Assembly: GCA_964453155.1 (NCBI GenBank)
Contig: CAYVQU010000001.1
Coordinates: 15,948-79,947, forward strand
Direction of reading: 5' to 3'
DNA: 64,000 nucleotides
Origin: CAYVQU01 sp964453155
GTDB lineage: Bacteria > Chloroflexota > Anaerolineae > Anaerolineales > UBA11858
The position numbers and the translations under genes are program-made. The notes under the pieces were generated by a model. That model saw nothing but the letters and a program-made list of their open reading frames with translations, did no database searches and was not told the DNA's origin. Numbering within the stretch: position 1 is the stretch's first letter; each line of letters begins with the position of its first letter. This document shows, in pieces, positions 16,761 through 24,356 of the stretch.

Positions 16761-17822
16761 TCAAGGGATTTGAGTTGAATTTGTGCCGAGGTCAATATAA
16801 TCAGATTGAACTGAAAACAATATTTCTTCGACCAGTCTTTGTTTTCCAGGACTTAGCAATTCCGAGTTGATATCAAATAATGTCAGGGGAACTGAAACTG
16901 AACGTTGATTTTCAGCCGCGACAAAGTCTGACCAAGTCTCTGGGAATACCAATAATGGATCAGAACGAAGAGAAGCAATCCAGTGATCCTGAATATCGGC
17001 CAGGGGAAGGGTACCGCCGATGAGGTTCACCCCAGACTGGGCTAAGTGCCTCAGCATCGCATCATCTCCAGCCCCGGGAACAACATAAACCGTCTCAACC
17101 TGGCGGTGGATCATGAATTCAGCCGCAGCATGCCATTCTGAGTTATCCGCATCGGCGCTCAACTCAAAAAACAATGGGTACTCAAAGAATGGGGGGTATT
17201 CTGGCAAACATAATCCACAATAGAATTTCACTCCAGTTAGAAAGGCCTGCCGGGCTGCGAGGGTTTCTTCGGAACTAGATAACCCAATAACCCCAACCCG
17301 CCAATCCGCAGTGATAAGGGCAGCCATATACCCCGCGACGAACCCCTGACGATCCAAACGCGCCATTTCACCCCCAATTTGGGTTAAATTGGGAGTGGGA
17401 TTTAACCCCTGGATATCGATCGTCAAAAAACGGGTTTCAGGATGACTGGCAATTATTTCTGACAGGTCAGGAAAATCTGCTACGGCTACGACAAATTTAA
17501 TTACTTCTCGTGAAAAATCATCCGGTGAAAGGCGGGGCCGAACCTGGAAGCGATAACCGAGTGTTTTTACTGATTCCGCAACAATTGGTTGAACAGCGGA
17601 AACAATGCGGGAATCGGCCTCTGGAGGGGCTACCAAAACACCCACTTCTGGCAGCGGTGTAACTGTCAACGTAGGAATTTCGGTTGGCAGTATTGTCACC
17701 GTAGGGCTTGAAGTGACTGTTGGAGTTGGCGGCAAACTTGCATCGGAATTTTGGCAACCAAACAGAAAGAATAGCCCCATAATGACGAATGAAAAATATC
17801 TTATTCGAAGCGTTTGTTTCAA
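16761..17822 (-). CDS. Orphan BMP-like lipoprotein with Pro/Thr-rich linker
   Basis: This 353-residue protein begins at a TTG preceded by GGAGGAG at good spacing. It has a lipoprotein signal (lipobox LFGC), then a Pro/Thr/Val-rich linker to about residue 60, then a domain that resembles the periplasmic-binding BMP/PnrA fold: VGVLVAPPEADSR at the start, GEMARLDRQGFVAGYMAALI near 155-174 and DWRVGVIGLSSSEE after it. The similarity is weak, and the ligand-binding residues of true PnrA are not obvious. It lies upstream of the BMP receptor on the same strand with about 175 bases between. It may be a sensor or a second receptor with changed specificity. Confidence 0.7.
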   Translation of the reverse strand: MKQTLRIRYFSFVIMGLFFLFGCQNSDASLPPTPTVTSSPTVTILPTEIPTLTVTPLPEVGVLVAPPEADSRIVSAVQPIVAESVKTLGYRFQVRPRLSPDDFSREVIKFVVAVADFPDLSEIIASHPETRFLTIDIQGLNPTPNLTQIGGEMARLDRQGFVAGYMAALITADWRVGVIGLSSSEETLAARQAFLTGVKFYCGLCLPEYPPFFEYPLFFELSADADNSEWHAAAEFMIHRQVETVYVVPGAGDDAMLRHLAQSGVNLIGGTLPLADIQDHWIASLRSDPLLVFPETWSDFVAAENQRSVSVPLTLFDINSELLSPGKQRLVEEILFSVQSDYIDLGTNSTQIP

Positions 17823-17896
17823 AGAAATTCTCCTCCGAAAAAATGATCCGGAGTATTTTACTCCATTTTACCGAAGCGTAGGATACAATATTCCTG

Positions 17897-17902
17897 TATA
17901 AT
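17897..17902 (+). promoter_or_regulatory. -10 box six bases before an ATG (leaderless gene)
   Basis: TATAAT is followed by six bases and then the ATG of the HAD-like gene. Transcription would start at or next to the start codon, and no ribosome site can fit in between. The -35 region is not clear. Confidence 0.55.
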
Positions 17903-17908
17903 TGCCCT

Positions 17909-18379
17909 ATGATTGAATTAACCATCCCAGGACGCGGCATTATTAAGCTGAAGCATTTGGTCTGCGACGTCAATGGCACCTTGGCTATTGATGGGAAACT
18001 CAGCGAGGGCCTCACCCGGAAATTGAGTCTCCTGGGAGACCGGTTGCAAGTTCATCTCATAACTGCGAACACCCACGGATACCAGGATTTAATCGATCGT
18101 CAATTAAATTTAACCGCAACCCGCGTTTCAGCCGGGCAGGAGGCCCAGCAGAAAGCTGAGTTTGTGAATTCACTCGATCCAGATCAGGTCATTGCCATTG
18201 GCCAGGGTGCGAATGACACTGACATGCTGGCTACCGCCCAAATTGGAATAGGGATTCTGTCCCCGGAGGGATTGGCTACATCAGCATTACTCGCAGCTGA
18301 CATCATTGTCCCAAATATTCAGGCCGCCCTGGATTTAATTGAAAAACCACTTCGAATTGTGGCTACACTCCGATCATAA
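17909..18379 (+). CDS. HAD-superfamily soluble phosphatase (P-type ATPase-like)
   Basis: This 156-residue protein matches the small soluble P-type-ATPase-like HAD hydrolases. Motif I reads DVNGTLA near 27-33, so the second acid of the usual DxDGT is Asn. Motif II is in HLITANTHG with Thr near 56, and motif IV is GQGANDTDML near 109-118, with the DTD pair. No cap domain is inserted. It should hydrolyse a phosphate ester, or may be impaired by the Asn. It appears leaderless, with TATAAT six bases ahead of the ATG. The next gene follows after 18 bases. Confidence 0.82.
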   Translation: MIELTIPGRGIIKLKHLVCDVNGTLAIDGKLSEGLTRKLSLLGDRLQVHLITANTHGYQDLIDRQLNLTATRVSAGQEAQQKAEFVNSLDPDQVIAIGQGANDTDMLATAQIGIGILSPEGLATSALLAADIIVPNIQAALDLIEKPLRIVATLRS

Positions 18380-18397
18380 CAGAGGGAAATCGATCCC

Positions 18398-19603
18398 ATG
18401 AGTTTACCGACCACTGCCCAAACCCCCGACGATCCACAACAGCTTTCACCCGCTCGCCGCCGCCGGGCAAAGCGATTACTCGCGCCACTTTCATCATCTG
18501 ACCAAGAGACTTTCCTGCACGAAACCACCCGGCGGATTTCCCCTTCGTTCGACTTTTTTTTATTCTCACTGCTGGCAGCGGTAACAATTTGCATCGGGTT
18601 GGCAATAGATGCCCCCGCACTCCTGGTTTTGGGCGTTTTATTTGCCCCAACGATGACTCCCATTGTCGGTTTGGCCTTGGGGACTGTTACTGGATCAACC
18701 CGATACTTTTTCCGGAGTTTGTTGGGATTACTGATCGCTTGCGGTTTGGTTTTTCTGATCGGCACGCTGACTGGTTTTCTTATTCGCGGGGCAGGGATTT
18801 CAGAATTAATCCTCGCCTTTTACCACTCCCAGCTCAAGTGGTATCGATTACTAGTATTAAGTATTGGCGCGATCCTTACCACGCTGTCGCTGGTCCGATC
18901 CCGACGGCGGGGTGCGGTCGCCAGCGTGGCCCTCTCGTACGAATTATTTGTACCATTGGCTGTGGCCGGGGTCGGGTTGGGTAGCGGTATCCCCCATTTG
19001 TGGCCCGATGGAGTTGTGATTTTCCTGGTCCATTTGGCCTTGGCAACATTACTAAGTACGGTGCTGCTCCTCATTTTAGGTTTTAGAACATTAACGTTAT
19101 TTGGCTTTACTTTAGGGGGAGTGGGGCTTCTTGTTGGCGGGATACTACTCATCGGGTTGAGTGGCATTGGCGCCGCTTTTTGGGGCCAGGTGGCGATCCC
19201 TACGCCTTTGCCAACTGTAACCCCCACAGCTACGGTGACACCTACATCGACAAATACAGCCACCATAACCAACACGCCCTTGCCGCCCACGTCGACATTT
19301 CCGCCCACATTTACCCCGTCCATCACATTGGCTCCCAGTGAAACGCCAGCACCAAGTCCAACCCCGATTTACGCCCTGGTTGATGTTCCTGAAGATTACG
19401 GGGGAGCGATTCTACGGGTCTCCCCAGGTTTCAACGAGGAATACATCACTTCAGCCGTCAACGGCACTCTAATTCAAATTTTGAGTGAAAAACCGGTATT
19501 TGCGGATAACGTATTATGGCTCAATGTCCGCCTGCCGGATGGCACTGAAGGATGGATGCTCCAATCGGCGTTGTTAGCTGCAACCCCTGCCCCGAATTGG
19601 TGA
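18398..19603 (+). CDS. DUF389-like membrane protein with C-terminal SH3-like domain
   Basis: This 401-residue protein has a cytoplasmic N-terminus rich in Arg, then about eight membrane helices (about 50-265) and a Pro/Thr-rich extracytoplasmic linker (about 270-325). A C-terminal module of about 75 residues follows (DVPEDYGGAILRVSPG through LPDGTEGWML), which resembles a bacterial SH3 domain. The helix LLVLGVLFAPTMTPIVGLAL near 74-93 recalls the hallmark of DUF389 proteins. The function of DUF389 is unknown. The SH3-like tail suggests contact with the cell wall. It follows the HAD-like gene closely and is probably cotranscribed. Confidence 0.7.
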   Translation: MSLPTTAQTPDDPQQLSPARRRRAKRLLAPLSSSDQETFLHETTRRISPSFDFFLFSLLAAVTICIGLAIDAPALLVLGVLFAPTMTPIVGLALGTVTGSTRYFFRSLLGLLIACGLVFLIGTLTGFLIRGAGISELILAFYHSQLKWYRLLVLSIGAILTTLSLVRSRRRGAVASVALSYELFVPLAVAGVGLGSGIPHLWPDGVVIFLVHLALATLLSTVLLLILGFRTLTLFGFTLGGVGLLVGGILLIGLSGIGAAFWGQVAIPTPLPTVTPTATVTPTSTNTATITNTPLPPTSTFPPTFTPSITLAPSETPAPSPTPIYALVDVPEDYGGAILRVSPGFNEEYITSAVNGTLIQILSEKPVFADNVLWLNVRLPDGTEGWMLQSALLAATPAPNW

Positions 19604-19632
19604 AGAACTCCGACCACAGGCGGGAGTTCTTC
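19602..19632. terminator. Hairpin between convergent genes
   Basis: A 10-bp perfect stem (GAAGAACTCC with GGAGTTCTTC) overlaps the stop codon of the DUF389-like gene and lies before the cdd stop on the other strand. There is no T run on either side, so it may be a weak bidirectional terminator or an RNA-protecting hairpin. Confidence 0.5.
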
Positions 19633-19657
19633 ATATGGATAAGGGTTATTTAGTTTT

Positions 19658-20071
19658 TCAGGCTAAATCTGTGGGGGTGAATGCTCCTGGGAGGAGTTTC
19701 GCAACCGAGGTTTCTTCCAGAATTTCCCCAGCACCGTTAGTAATGATTACAATCGTATTTAGTCCAAACTCGGCTAATACTTGCCGGCATGATCCGCAAG
19801 GGGAGCCCCCATTGTCGGTCATAACGACGATCGCGGTGAAATCTTGCTCACCCGCAGTAACGGCTGAAAATACGGCCACCCGTTCAGCACACATGGTGGT
19901 TGGGTAGGCGGCGCTTTCAACATTTACCCCTGTAAAAACTTTCCCTGATCCAGTCAATAGAGCCGCACTAACCGGATATTTTGAGTATGGGGAATAAGCG
20001 TTTGAGCGCACATTTTGCGCCATTGTAATTAAGTTATTTTTACTCTTTAGACTCAACATTCTAATTTCCAT
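19658..20071 (-). CDS. cdd: Cytidine deaminase
   Basis: This 137-residue protein converts cytidine and deoxycytidine to the uridine forms. The zinc-binding and catalytic segments are present: MCAERVA (Cys ligand with the proton-shuttling Glu) and PCGSCRQVL (two Cys ligands), so it is the homotetrameric three-Cys type. YSPYSKYPVSAAL near the N-terminus is the usual substrate loop. Its start overlaps the end of the CorC-like gene by 11 bases; a second ATG at 20059 has better spacing from GGA and could be the true start. It fits with the nucleoside transporter nearby. Confidence 0.95.
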   Translation of the reverse strand: MEIRMLSLKSKNNLITMAQNVRSNAYSPYSKYPVSAALLTGSGKVFTGVNVESAAYPTTMCAERVAVFSAVTAGEQDFTAIVVMTDNGGSPCGSCRQVLAEFGLNTIVIITNGAGEILEETSVAKLLPGAFTPTDLA

Positions 20072-21317
20072 TTGGAGCTAACCACTTGGCACGTACTTGA
20101 TGGATGCGGCGATTACTAACCCGTTCTACAATTAGGTCCAAATTATCTACCCTTACACTTTCACCAGAAACAGGAACATGCCCTAACCGGCCATATATAA
20201 ACCCACTGAGGGTATCTGCTTCTGAAGGTGGCAATTCAGTCGCCATTATTTCGTTAAAATCATCCAAGTCGATGCGCCCCCGGAATAAATAATCACCATC
20301 AGCCTCGACTTCATAAGGCAACTCTTCTTCGTCATATTCATCCTGGATTTCACCAAAAATTTCTTCAATGATGTCCTCCAGAGTGACGACGCCCGCGACA
20401 CCACCGTATTCATCAACCACAATGGCCATATGGACCCGCCGACGCTGCAGCTCAGCCAGTAATTCATCCACTTTTTTGGCTTCTGGCACAAAATAGGGAT
20501 CGCGCAATAAGCCCTTCATGTTTCCAGATCGACCATTGCCTTCTCGCCAAACTTTCAATAAATCTTTAGCATACAAAATACCGCTGACATTATCCACCCG
20601 TCCTTCAAAAACTGGCACCCGGGAATATCCGGAATTCAAGAGAGAGTCCAAAGCCTCAGTGAGCGGCGTATCAATATCCAAAGCCGACATTTCAATCCGG
20701 GGCACCATAATTTCGCGAGTCAGCGTATCGCCCAATTGGAAGACCGAAAAAATCATCTGGCGTTCTTCCTGTTCGAGAATCCCTTCTTGTTGACCAGCCT
20801 CCACCAATGTCTTCAATTCTTCTTCGGTAACAACACTGGTAGGATCATCTATATTGTTGTTATCACCCGATATCCAAATCGTAAGGCTGACAAATGGATA
20901 AAGTATCAGGTTCACGCCTTTAATAAATATGGCCAACCGTAATACCCATGGTTCTGCCGACCGACTCACCATTCGGATAATCCACCATTCAAACAGGGCA
21001 ATAATTATCCCAATGAGTATCATCAAACCAATAAAAAGACCAACCGATTTTGTCGTTGGCCCCCAGGATATTACATATAAAAATAAACCCATAAGTACAA
21101 ACCGGCTGATTGACTGAAAAATATACAAACCGGCCAAATGACGTGGCATCGAATTCAGAAGGTTTAACGAAAGCTCTACCTGAATTCCTTGTTGCTCTTT
21201 TAGTTGCAACACGCGCGCTAAATTGGAATTGCGTAAAGCTGACCGGGAAGCAATTGTTATTAAATCGAGACAGAGAACAAATACCAGGCCGATTACCATA
21301 AAATTTTGAGCGTTCAT
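20061..21317 (-). CDS. CNNM/CorC-family membrane protein with CBS domains
   Basis: This 418-residue protein has a DUF21/CNNM membrane domain (about 1-180, four helices), then a CBS pair (about 195-320, with MVPRIEMSALD and VHMAIVVDEYGGVAGVVTLED), and a C-terminal CorC_HlyC domain (about 335-415). Relatives export or exchange magnesium or related divalent ions and sense adenine nucleotides through the CBS pair. It is not a true haemolysin despite old naming. It lies between glmU and cdd on the same strand. Ion specificity cannot be read here. Confidence 0.9.
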   Translation of the reverse strand: MNAQNFMVIGLVFVLCLDLITIASRSALRNSNLARVLQLKEQQGIQVELSLNLLNSMPRHLAGLYIFQSISRFVLMGLFLYVISWGPTTKSVGLFIGLMILIGIIIALFEWWIIRMVSRSAEPWVLRLAIFIKGVNLILYPFVSLTIWISGDNNNIDDPTSVVTEEELKTLVEAGQQEGILEQEERQMIFSVFQLGDTLTREIMVPRIEMSALDIDTPLTEALDSLLNSGYSRVPVFEGRVDNVSGILYAKDLLKVWREGNGRSGNMKGLLRDPYFVPEAKKVDELLAELQRRRVHMAIVVDEYGGVAGVVTLEDIIEEIFGEIQDEYDEEELPYEVEADGDYLFRGRIDLDDFNEIMATELPPSEADTLSGFIYGRLGHVPVSGESVRVDNLDLIVERVSNRRIHQVRAKWLAPNGN

Positions 21318-21452
21318 TTATTACCGTTCTACTAAGTGGGTGACGGTAGGTACTTCGGAGTAAAACTGACAAGATTTACCATCACGCCTGAGCAATTTTC
21401 AGTTTGAGCAAGAAGTCAATTTCAAGCTTCTTCCCGAAAGCTACTTTGATAA

Positions 21453-22814
21453 TCAATCTTTTGATTGATCTTTTTTCAGCTTGCGAATGGCTCGGGCCGG
21501 AATGCCAACAACCAATGTATCTGCGGGGACATCCTTGGTAACCACAGAACCAGCTCCAGTTCGGGCGCCATCTTGAATATTTAATGGTGCCACTAACATC
21601 GAGTCACTGCCAATAAATACGTCGGCGCCAATTTTGGTGGGATGTTTTTGTGAACCATCATAATTGCAAGTGATTGTTCCAGCCCCAATATTGACGTTGG
21701 GACCAATGGTTGCATCGCCCAGATAAGAAAAATGACCCATCTTGGTCCCAGGCCCTAAATAGGAATTTTTGACTTCGCCATAATTCCCCATATGGACGCC
21801 CTCGGCCAGATGAGCACCTTTCCGCAAATGGCCGTACGGACCGACATCGACTTTATCTTCCAGCACTGCGCTTTCAACTACGGACGAAAATATTTCGCAC
21901 CGATCCCCAATTTTTGAATCCCGAATTACAGAATTCGGCCCCAAAATACAGGCTTCACCAACTTGAGTGTTGCCCTGCAAATAGGTGTTGGGCCAAATGA
22001 CGGTGTCAGGACCAACCAAAACTCCGGATTCAATATAAGTGGAGGCTGGATCAACAATGGTCACCCCTGATTCCATCAATTCGGTATTGATACGGCGTTG
22101 CATAATCGCGGTGGCTTCAGCCAAATGCACTCGGGTATTTATACCGATCAACTCATCCGGATCGTCCAATTTAATGGTTTCGATTTGTTTACCATCTGCG
22201 GCCGCAATACCCGCCAAGTCTGTGAGGTAATACTCGCCTTTTGGGGAAAGCTCGATGCGTGGAAGAGCGTCCCAGAGCCAATCTGATGAAAAACAATACA
22301 TCCCGGCGTTCAACTCCCGAATTGCTAACTCGTCTGGGGTGGCCTGGACCTCTTCAACGATCCCTTTTACAGCACCGTTTTCATCCCGTACCACCCGGCC
22401 GAATCCATGGGGATCATCCATTTCAACCGTCAACATCGTCATCGGGCCCGGATTGATCAGTTGAGCGTCAACCAGGCGTTGCAAAGTTTTTGGACGGACC
22501 AGGGGCATATCACCATAAACCACCAAGACCAAATCGGTATTACCTCGTAAATGGGTTTCGGCTTGTTGAACCGCATGGGCCGTTCCCAGGCGTTGCTCTT
22601 GAACAACAAATTGGACTTCGGTTGTAATTCTTTGGCGAACCTCATCAGCCCCATTGCCAATGACGACTACCGGGGGGGTATCAGATACTATCTTAGCATT
22701 TCCTACCGCATATTCAACCAACGTCCGCCCTAAAATGGGGTGGAGAACCTTTGGGAGGTTCGAACGCATGCGGGTACCTTGCCCCGCAGCGATGATGACA
22801 GGTGTAATTTTCAT
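21453..22814 (-). CDS. glmU: Bifunctional UDP-GlcNAc pyrophosphorylase / GlcN-1-P acetyltransferase
   Basis: The 453-residue reading from ATG 22814 has GGAG at good spacing and starts MKITPVIIAAGQGTRM, the nucleotide-binding loop of the N-terminal uridyltransferase. Other landmarks are VVYGDMPLVRP with the metal Asp, and a C-terminal left-handed beta-helix (about 255-440) with hexapeptide repeats and NYDGSQKHPTKIG for acetyl-CoA and substrate binding. It makes UDP-N-acetylglucosamine in two steps for peptidoglycan. A tRNA-Gln gene lies upstream. The operon continues to the CorC-like gene after about 135 bases. Confidence 0.96.
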   Translation of the reverse strand: MKITPVIIAAGQGTRMRSNLPKVLHPILGRTLVEYAVGNAKIVSDTPPVVVIGNGADEVRQRITTEVQFVVQEQRLGTAHAVQQAETHLRGNTDLVLVVYGDMPLVRPKTLQRLVDAQLINPGPMTMLTVEMDDPHGFGRVVRDENGAVKGIVEEVQATPDELAIRELNAGMYCFSSDWLWDALPRIELSPKGEYYLTDLAGIAAADGKQIETIKLDDPDELIGINTRVHLAEATAIMQRRINTELMESGVTIVDPASTYIESGVLVGPDTVIWPNTYLQGNTQVGEACILGPNSVIRDSKIGDRCEIFSSVVESAVLEDKVDVGPYGHLRKGAHLAEGVHMGNYGEVKNSYLGPGTKMGHFSYLGDATIGPNVNIGAGTITCNYDGSQKHPTKIGADVFIGSDSMLVAPLNIQDGARTGAGSVVTKDVPADTLVVGIPARAIRKLKKDQSKD

Positions 22815-23007
22815 TTCGGCTCCAGTGTTAGCAAGTTGCAAGAAATTTCGTTAGGGCAAACAGAACCATAATCCCCCCAGGTTAAAGACAACAAGCATCG
22901 CACCGAATCTTGCTGAGCGCGAAGCTTGCTAAAAGTGGTTATATTTGATTGGAACCCTAAATGTGGGTCTTCATCAACAACAGATATCATCACAAAAAAG
23001 TGTCAGG

Positions 23008-23078
23008 CAGGGGAGCCCGGATTCGAACCAGGATCAACGATTCCAAAGACCGCTGTGCTGCCATTGCACCACTCCCCT
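23008..23078 (-). tRNA. tRNA-Gln (anticodon TTG)
   Basis: A 71-base cloverleaf reads on the minus strand: acceptor AGGGGAG with CTCCCCT, D stem GTGC/GCAC, anticodon stem GCGGT/ATCGT with loop CTTTGGA (anticodon TTG), T stem CCTGG/CCGGG with loop TTCGAAT, and discriminator G. CCA is not encoded. It reads CAA and CAG by wobble. Confidence 0.95.
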
Positions 23079-23161
23079 ACATTTTGCCTAACCTTCAAAC
23101 GGGCTGCATTTTATCACAGGCTGTTCCAAAAAGGCAATGCTAAATCCACCAGATCGCAATG

Positions 23162-23190
23162 AAAAAAGATCGGATTTTATTCCGATTTTT
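23162..23190 (-). terminator. Terminator overlapping the response-regulator stop
   Basis: AAATCGGA pairs with TCCGATTT-side bases around the TAA stop, and a run of T follows on the minus strand. The stop codon itself lies in the loop, so the terminator and the coding end overlap. Confidence 0.65.
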
Positions 23191-24247
23191 CGTCCGGAGC
23201 TAACCCTAGTTGTACCGCTTGTTCATAGGTCAAGGCATCTGCGTTTTGCAAATTATTCGAAGTTTCATCGGCCGTGACCGTATTCCAAAATTCATCGACT
23301 TCTTCGGTCTTTGGAACATTTGCATCCACCCCTTGGAATAATGCTTCAATAAGAGGCGCTTCTTCTTCCAAATCTACAGTATCGATCTGGTCTTCAGGCT
23401 CTTCTTCCACAACGACGGGTTGGTCATCTGATTTTAATCGCACGCCCATATTGAGCAAAATTTCATGCAAATCCCCTACACCAGCATAAACTCCCCTGAC
23501 AATCGTGCTCAAATCTTCATCTATATGAATCGGATTAACCGCCACCATCAAAGCATAAGCTTCACCAACGTGTGCCAATAAAATATCATATTTGGGGCCT
23601 GAAAAATAGGATAAATCATTGGGAGGATTCGTACCTAAAAACCGTGCTACCCGTTTACTAGCACTAAAAACCGACATTAAAGAGGGCAGCAGAGATGATT
23701 CTACGGTGGCATCGGGGAGATCACCGGCACCGGCCAAGACACGCCCGCGATCATCGATAAGAACGGCAGAGAAAGCATCTAAATCGTTCCGCAGTTTTAC
23801 TAACCGCTCGGAAACATTTTCCGATGGTTTGACGGTTTCTAAGACTGAAACAGTCGGTTCTATCGGTTCAGATTCAATCAATCCTAAGGTGCGTTCAACT
23901 GAATCCAGAAAATCGGCGGGATCCATTGGTTTTAGGAAAAAAGCATCCGCGCCAGCATCGGCCACATCTCGCCGGACTTGAGCATCAACAGTTCCGGTAA
24001 TTAAAATGACTTTGAGATCTGGATTCCGAACTCGGACCTTCTCTAATAATTCCAGGCCACTCATGCCAGGCAGCATGATGTCTGAAACTAGCAAATCAAT
24101 ATCTTGACCCCGAATTTCTAGGAAAGCTTCCTCCCCGGAGGGAACCGCAATCACTTCAAATTCGGACCCCAAAGTTTCAACTGCAGATTTCAACATAATC
24201 CGCAATTCGCGTTGATCATCGACAATGAGTACTCGGTACGAGGCCAT
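23177..24247 (-). CDS. Response regulator with roadblock-like output region
   Basis: This 356-residue protein has a receiver domain (1-125) with acidic pocket at VDD 9-11, phospho-acceptor Asp56 in LVSDIMLPG, Thr84 and Lys106 in LKPMDP. After a linker, residues about 150-260 (LVKLRNDLDAFSAVLIDDRG onward) resemble a roadblock/LC7 fold, a module often tied to small GTPases. The C-terminal 90 residues are acidic and disordered. No DNA-binding domain is seen, so it probably acts through protein contact. TAAAAT lies nine bases before the ATG with no ribosome site, so the gene may be near-leaderless. No histidine kinase gene is present in the window. Confidence 0.8.
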   Translation of the reverse strand: MASYRVLIVDDQRELRIMLKSAVETLGSEFEVIAVPSGEEAFLEIRGQDIDLLVSDIMLPGMSGLELLEKVRVRNPDLKVILITGTVDAQVRRDVADAGADAFFLKPMDPADFLDSVERTLGLIESEPIEPTVSVLETVKPSENVSERLVKLRNDLDAFSAVLIDDRGRVLAGAGDLPDATVESSLLPSLMSVFSASKRVARFLGTNPPNDLSYFSGPKYDILLAHVGEAYALMVAVNPIHIDEDLSTIVRGVYAGVGDLHEILLNMGVRLKSDDQPVVVEEEPEDQIDTVDLEEEAPLIEALFQGVDANVPKTEEVDEFWNTVTADETSNNLQNADALTYEQAVQLGLAPDEKSE

Positions 24248-24356
24248 ATTGGAGTTATTTTATCATGATTCAGGGCTAAAAGACTGTTTATCAGCCGGCA
24301 ACAACCTGATAATATTGTTGGTTTAGCAAGTTAGTGGGAACTAGCCGATGGACATT

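Noticed and set aside
20061..21317. Haemolysin function of the CBS/CorC protein
   Set aside because: The haemolysin name in this family comes from an old assignment; the domain order is that of CNNM/CorC ion transport proteins.
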